From: DASXIW01 sp036497785
Lineage (GTDB): Bacteria > Pseudomonadota > Alphaproteobacteria > Acetobacterales > Acetobacteraceae
DNA: 6,545 bases
Direction of reading: 5' to 3'
Assembly (NCBI GenBank): GCA_036497785.1
Contig: DASXIW010000288.1
Location: 1 to 6,545 of the forward strand
Positions 5,138 through 6,545 of the stretch are shown piece after piece (position 1 is the first letter of the stretch; each line of letters starts with the position of its first letter). Under the pieces are notes generated by a model, which did not search any database, was not told where the DNA came from, and saw only the letters and a list, made by a program, of their open reading frames with translations. The position numbers were made by a program, and so were the translations under genes.

Positions 5138-5751
5138 CACCCCATCACAACCCCATGCTGCCGCAGAAAACCGAGCAAGGGCAGCAGTGGCAGCCCCAGC
5201 ACCGCGGCGTGTTCGCCCTCCACGCTGTCGAACAGATGCGCGCCTGGCCCTTCGAGGCGATAAGCGCCGACGCAGGACAGCACGGCGTCCCCTTCCAAGG
5301 CCAGATAGGCATCGAGGAACGCATCGGAGAAATCGCGCATGACGAGGCGCGGCCGGGCGATGTGGTGCCAGATGTGCTGGCCGCCGCCGCGGCACAGGAT
5401 TGCCGTCACCAGAGTGTGGGTCCGGCCGCGCAGCGCCTGGAGCTGCGTGCGGGCTTCGGCGAGGCTGGCGGGCTTGTCGAACCAGCGATCCTCGCAGACC
5501 AGCAATTGATCGCAGCCGATCACCAGATCGTCGGGGTTGGTTCGGGCGGCGCGCTGGGCTTTTAGGTCGGCTAGCAGCAGGGCGGCCTCATCGGGCGAGG
5601 CGCCTTGCCCCTGCGCGTCGCGTTTGATCGCAGTCTCATCGATCGCCGGCTTCATGGGTGTGAAGGCAAGGCCAGCCGAGGTAAGCAGGGCCGCACGCGT
5701 GGCGGAGCCGCTGGCGAGGATCAGCCGGGGCCGGGCGGCCTGCAGATTCAT
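5137..5751 (-). CDS. maf: Maf family nucleotide pyrophosphatase, YceF-like
   Basis: A cytoplasmic house-cleaning enzyme of the Maf/HAM1 superfamily that hydrolyses non-canonical or modified nucleoside triphosphates to monophosphate and pyrophosphate. It has 204 residues, normal length. Visible motifs are LILASGSATRAALL (10-23, nucleotide-binding SxSxxR), IDET (37-40), VIGCDQ (77-82, catalytic Asp 81), DKP (92-94), GAYRLEGPG (162-170) and VLGLPLLPL (184-192), with the C-terminal MG. The Q after the catalytic Asp and the C-terminal part resemble E. coli YceF (m7GTP pyrophosphatase; IGSDQ) more than YhdE (GADT, dTTP/UTP). Substrate preference is therefore inferred as YceF-like. The start ATG overlaps the ppsR stop (ATGA), which indicates translational coupling; no strong Shine-Dalgarno is seen. 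It ends against the convergent hairpin. Confidence 0.95.
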   Translation of the reverse strand: MNLQAARPRLILASGSATRAALLTSAGLAFTPMKPAIDETAIKRDAQGQGASPDEAALLLADLKAQRAARTNPDDLVIGCDQLLVCEDRWFDKPASLAEARTQLQALRGRTHTLVTAILCRGGGQHIWHHIARPRLVMRDFSDAFLDAYLALEGDAVLSCVGAYRLEGPGAHLFDSVEGEHAAVLGLPLLPLLGFLRQHGVVMG

Positions 5752-6545
5752 GTCTCGGACTGGGGGTGTCGCTCGGCCTCGGGCAGAAGCTGAGGTTGCG
5801 CCTGGATGGCGGCCTTGTGCCGGCGATCGTGCCAGGCTTCCATCAACTGCAGCACCGTCGCCGCCGTCTCCTCGATGGAACGGCGGGTGACGTCGATCAC
5901 CGGCCAGCCCCTTCGCACACAGAGCCGGCGCATCCAGAGCAATTCCGCCTTCACGGATTCAGGGTCTACATAATCGCCGCTATCCTGCCGCGCGACAGCC
6001 GTGGTCTTGGCGGCGCCGAGCATGCGTAGCCGGTGCCGGCGGATCTCGATCAGCGATTCGGCGTCCAGCGTGAGACCGATCACCGGGCAGGCCGGCTTTT
6101 CCAGCCCCGGCGGTTCGGCGAGCCCGGGAACCAGGGGAATATTGGCGGCCTTGATGCCGCGATTGGCCAAATAGAACGAGGTGGGGGTCTTGGAACTGCG
6201 GGAGACACCGACCAGAACGACGTCAGCCTCGTCGATGCCAGCCTGGGCCTGTCCGTCATCATGGGCGAGGACGAAGTGCATCGCGTCGATACGGCGGAAA
6301 TAATCGGCGTCCAGCACGTATTGGCGGCCGGGGCGGGCAATAGCGGCCTCGCCGAACTGCTCCTGCATCATGGCCATGATCGGGTCCAGCACGTGCACGA
6401 CGGGCAGGTCGAGCCGTTGGCAGGCCATTTCAAGCTCCGCCCGGAGGCCCTTTTCGACGAGCGTCGAGAGGATCGGTCCTGGCTCGGCCTCGATACCTTC
6501 GATGACGCGGTGCAGTTGGAACCGCGTCCGGATCAGGCTCCAGCG
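5748..6545 (-). CDS. ppsR: PEP synthase / pyruvate phosphate dikinase regulatory protein (5' end cut by window edge)
   Basis: A bifunctional serine/threonine kinase and pyrophosphorylase (DUF299 family) that switches PEP synthase or pyruvate, phosphate dikinase off with ADP and on with phosphate, setting carbon flow between pyruvate and PEP. The window holds 265 codons; about 30 N-terminal residues lie beyond base 6545. The fragment begins RWSLIRTRFQLHRVIEGI and continues into ILSTLVEKGLRAELE, as expected just after the missing SDSTGET-type start. Then come VVHVLDPIM (about 49-57), YVLDADYFRRIDAMHF, the P-loop GVSRSSKTPTS (113-123) and the C-terminal WPVIDVTRRSIEETAA (214-229), followed by a polar tail. 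All these match the family. Which of the two targets it controls cannot be told from this sequence. It reads into maf through a 4-base overlap. Confidence 0.95.
   Translation of the reverse strand, partial: RWSLIRTRFQLHRVIEGIEAEPGPILSTLVEKGLRAELEMACQRLDLPVVHVLDPIMAMMQEQFGEAAIARPGRQYVLDADYFRRIDAMHFVLAHDDGQAQAGIDEADVVLVGVSRSSKTPTSFYLANRGIKAANIPLVPGLAEPPGLEKPACPVIGLTLDAESLIEIRRHRLRMLGAAKTTAVARQDSGDYVDPESVKAELLWMRRLCVRRGWPVIDVTRRSIEETAATVLQLMEAWHDRRHKAAIQAQPQLLPEAERHPQSET

Noticed and set aside
3818..5395. 525-codon minus-strand open frame antisense to kup, the small gene and part of maf
   Set aside because: Its translation is rich in His, Arg, Gln and Ala without any recognisable domain, and it runs across three well-supported genes. 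GC-rich coding DNA often leaves such long antisense frames open.
1..6545. Mobile elements, CRISPR arrays, toxin-antitoxin or defence genes, tRNA or rRNA
   Set aside because: I looked for these on both strands and found no direct-repeat arrays, transposase motifs, terminal repeats or RNA gene signatures. The window is almost filled by ordinary chromosomal genes.

Overview
The window looks like chromosomal DNA of a GC-rich alphaproteobacterium, most likely of the family Acetobacteraceae (Rhodospirillales). This is inferred from three things: the style of the outer-membrane porin (signal peptide, a Pro/Ser/Ala-rich stretch, then the FGEYARIYPAFDG, RRETGYVGTDKLGTLRFG and YLSPNFSGFDFGV blocks I associate with acetic-acid-bacterium porins), the alphaproteobacterial form of the thiamine-phosphate-synthase-like protein, and the ppsR-maf gene pair. 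No mobile element, rRNA, tRNA, CRISPR array, phage gene or sign of recent transfer was seen. The genes are housekeeping and membrane genes at high density.

Layout. (1) Bases 1-1104, minus strand: a porin gene whose 3' end runs off the left edge. Upstream of it, 1105-1368, are a strong Shine-Dalgarno sequence, a leader that can fold into three hairpins on the porin strand, and a weak promoter candidate. (2) 1369-2001, minus: a ThiE/TenI-family protein. (3) 2000-2692, plus: yggS, the pyridoxal-phosphate homeostasis protein. Its start overlaps the start of the tenI-like gene, so the two genes diverge with no spacer. (4) 2693-2881: a short non-coding gap with inverted repeats. (5) 2882-4771, plus: kup, a potassium uptake permease, directly abutted by (6) 4772-5116, plus: a 114-residue protein I do not recognise. 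(7) 5117-5137: a perfect 8-bp hairpin filling the gap between convergent genes. (8) 5137-5751, minus: maf (YceF-like nucleotide pyrophosphatase). (9) 5748-6545, minus: ppsR (PEP synthase / pyruvate phosphate dikinase regulator), whose 5' end lies beyond the right edge.

How the genes relate. ppsR and maf overlap by four bases (ATGA) and are surely co-transcribed. kup and the 114-residue gene are fused stop-to-start (TGAATG) and are probably translationally coupled. YggS and the TenI-like protein both touch B-vitamin cofactor metabolism (PLP and thiamine), which may explain their divergent pairing.

I found no convincing new multi-gene system. The most interesting signal is in the porin 5' leader. 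Three adjacent stems contain four positions that are G-U wobbles on the porin strand but A-C mismatches on the other strand, and the first two stems share an arm, so they cannot both form fully. Next in interest are the unrecognised gene coupled to kup and the loss of several canonical ThiE active-site residues in the TenI-like protein.
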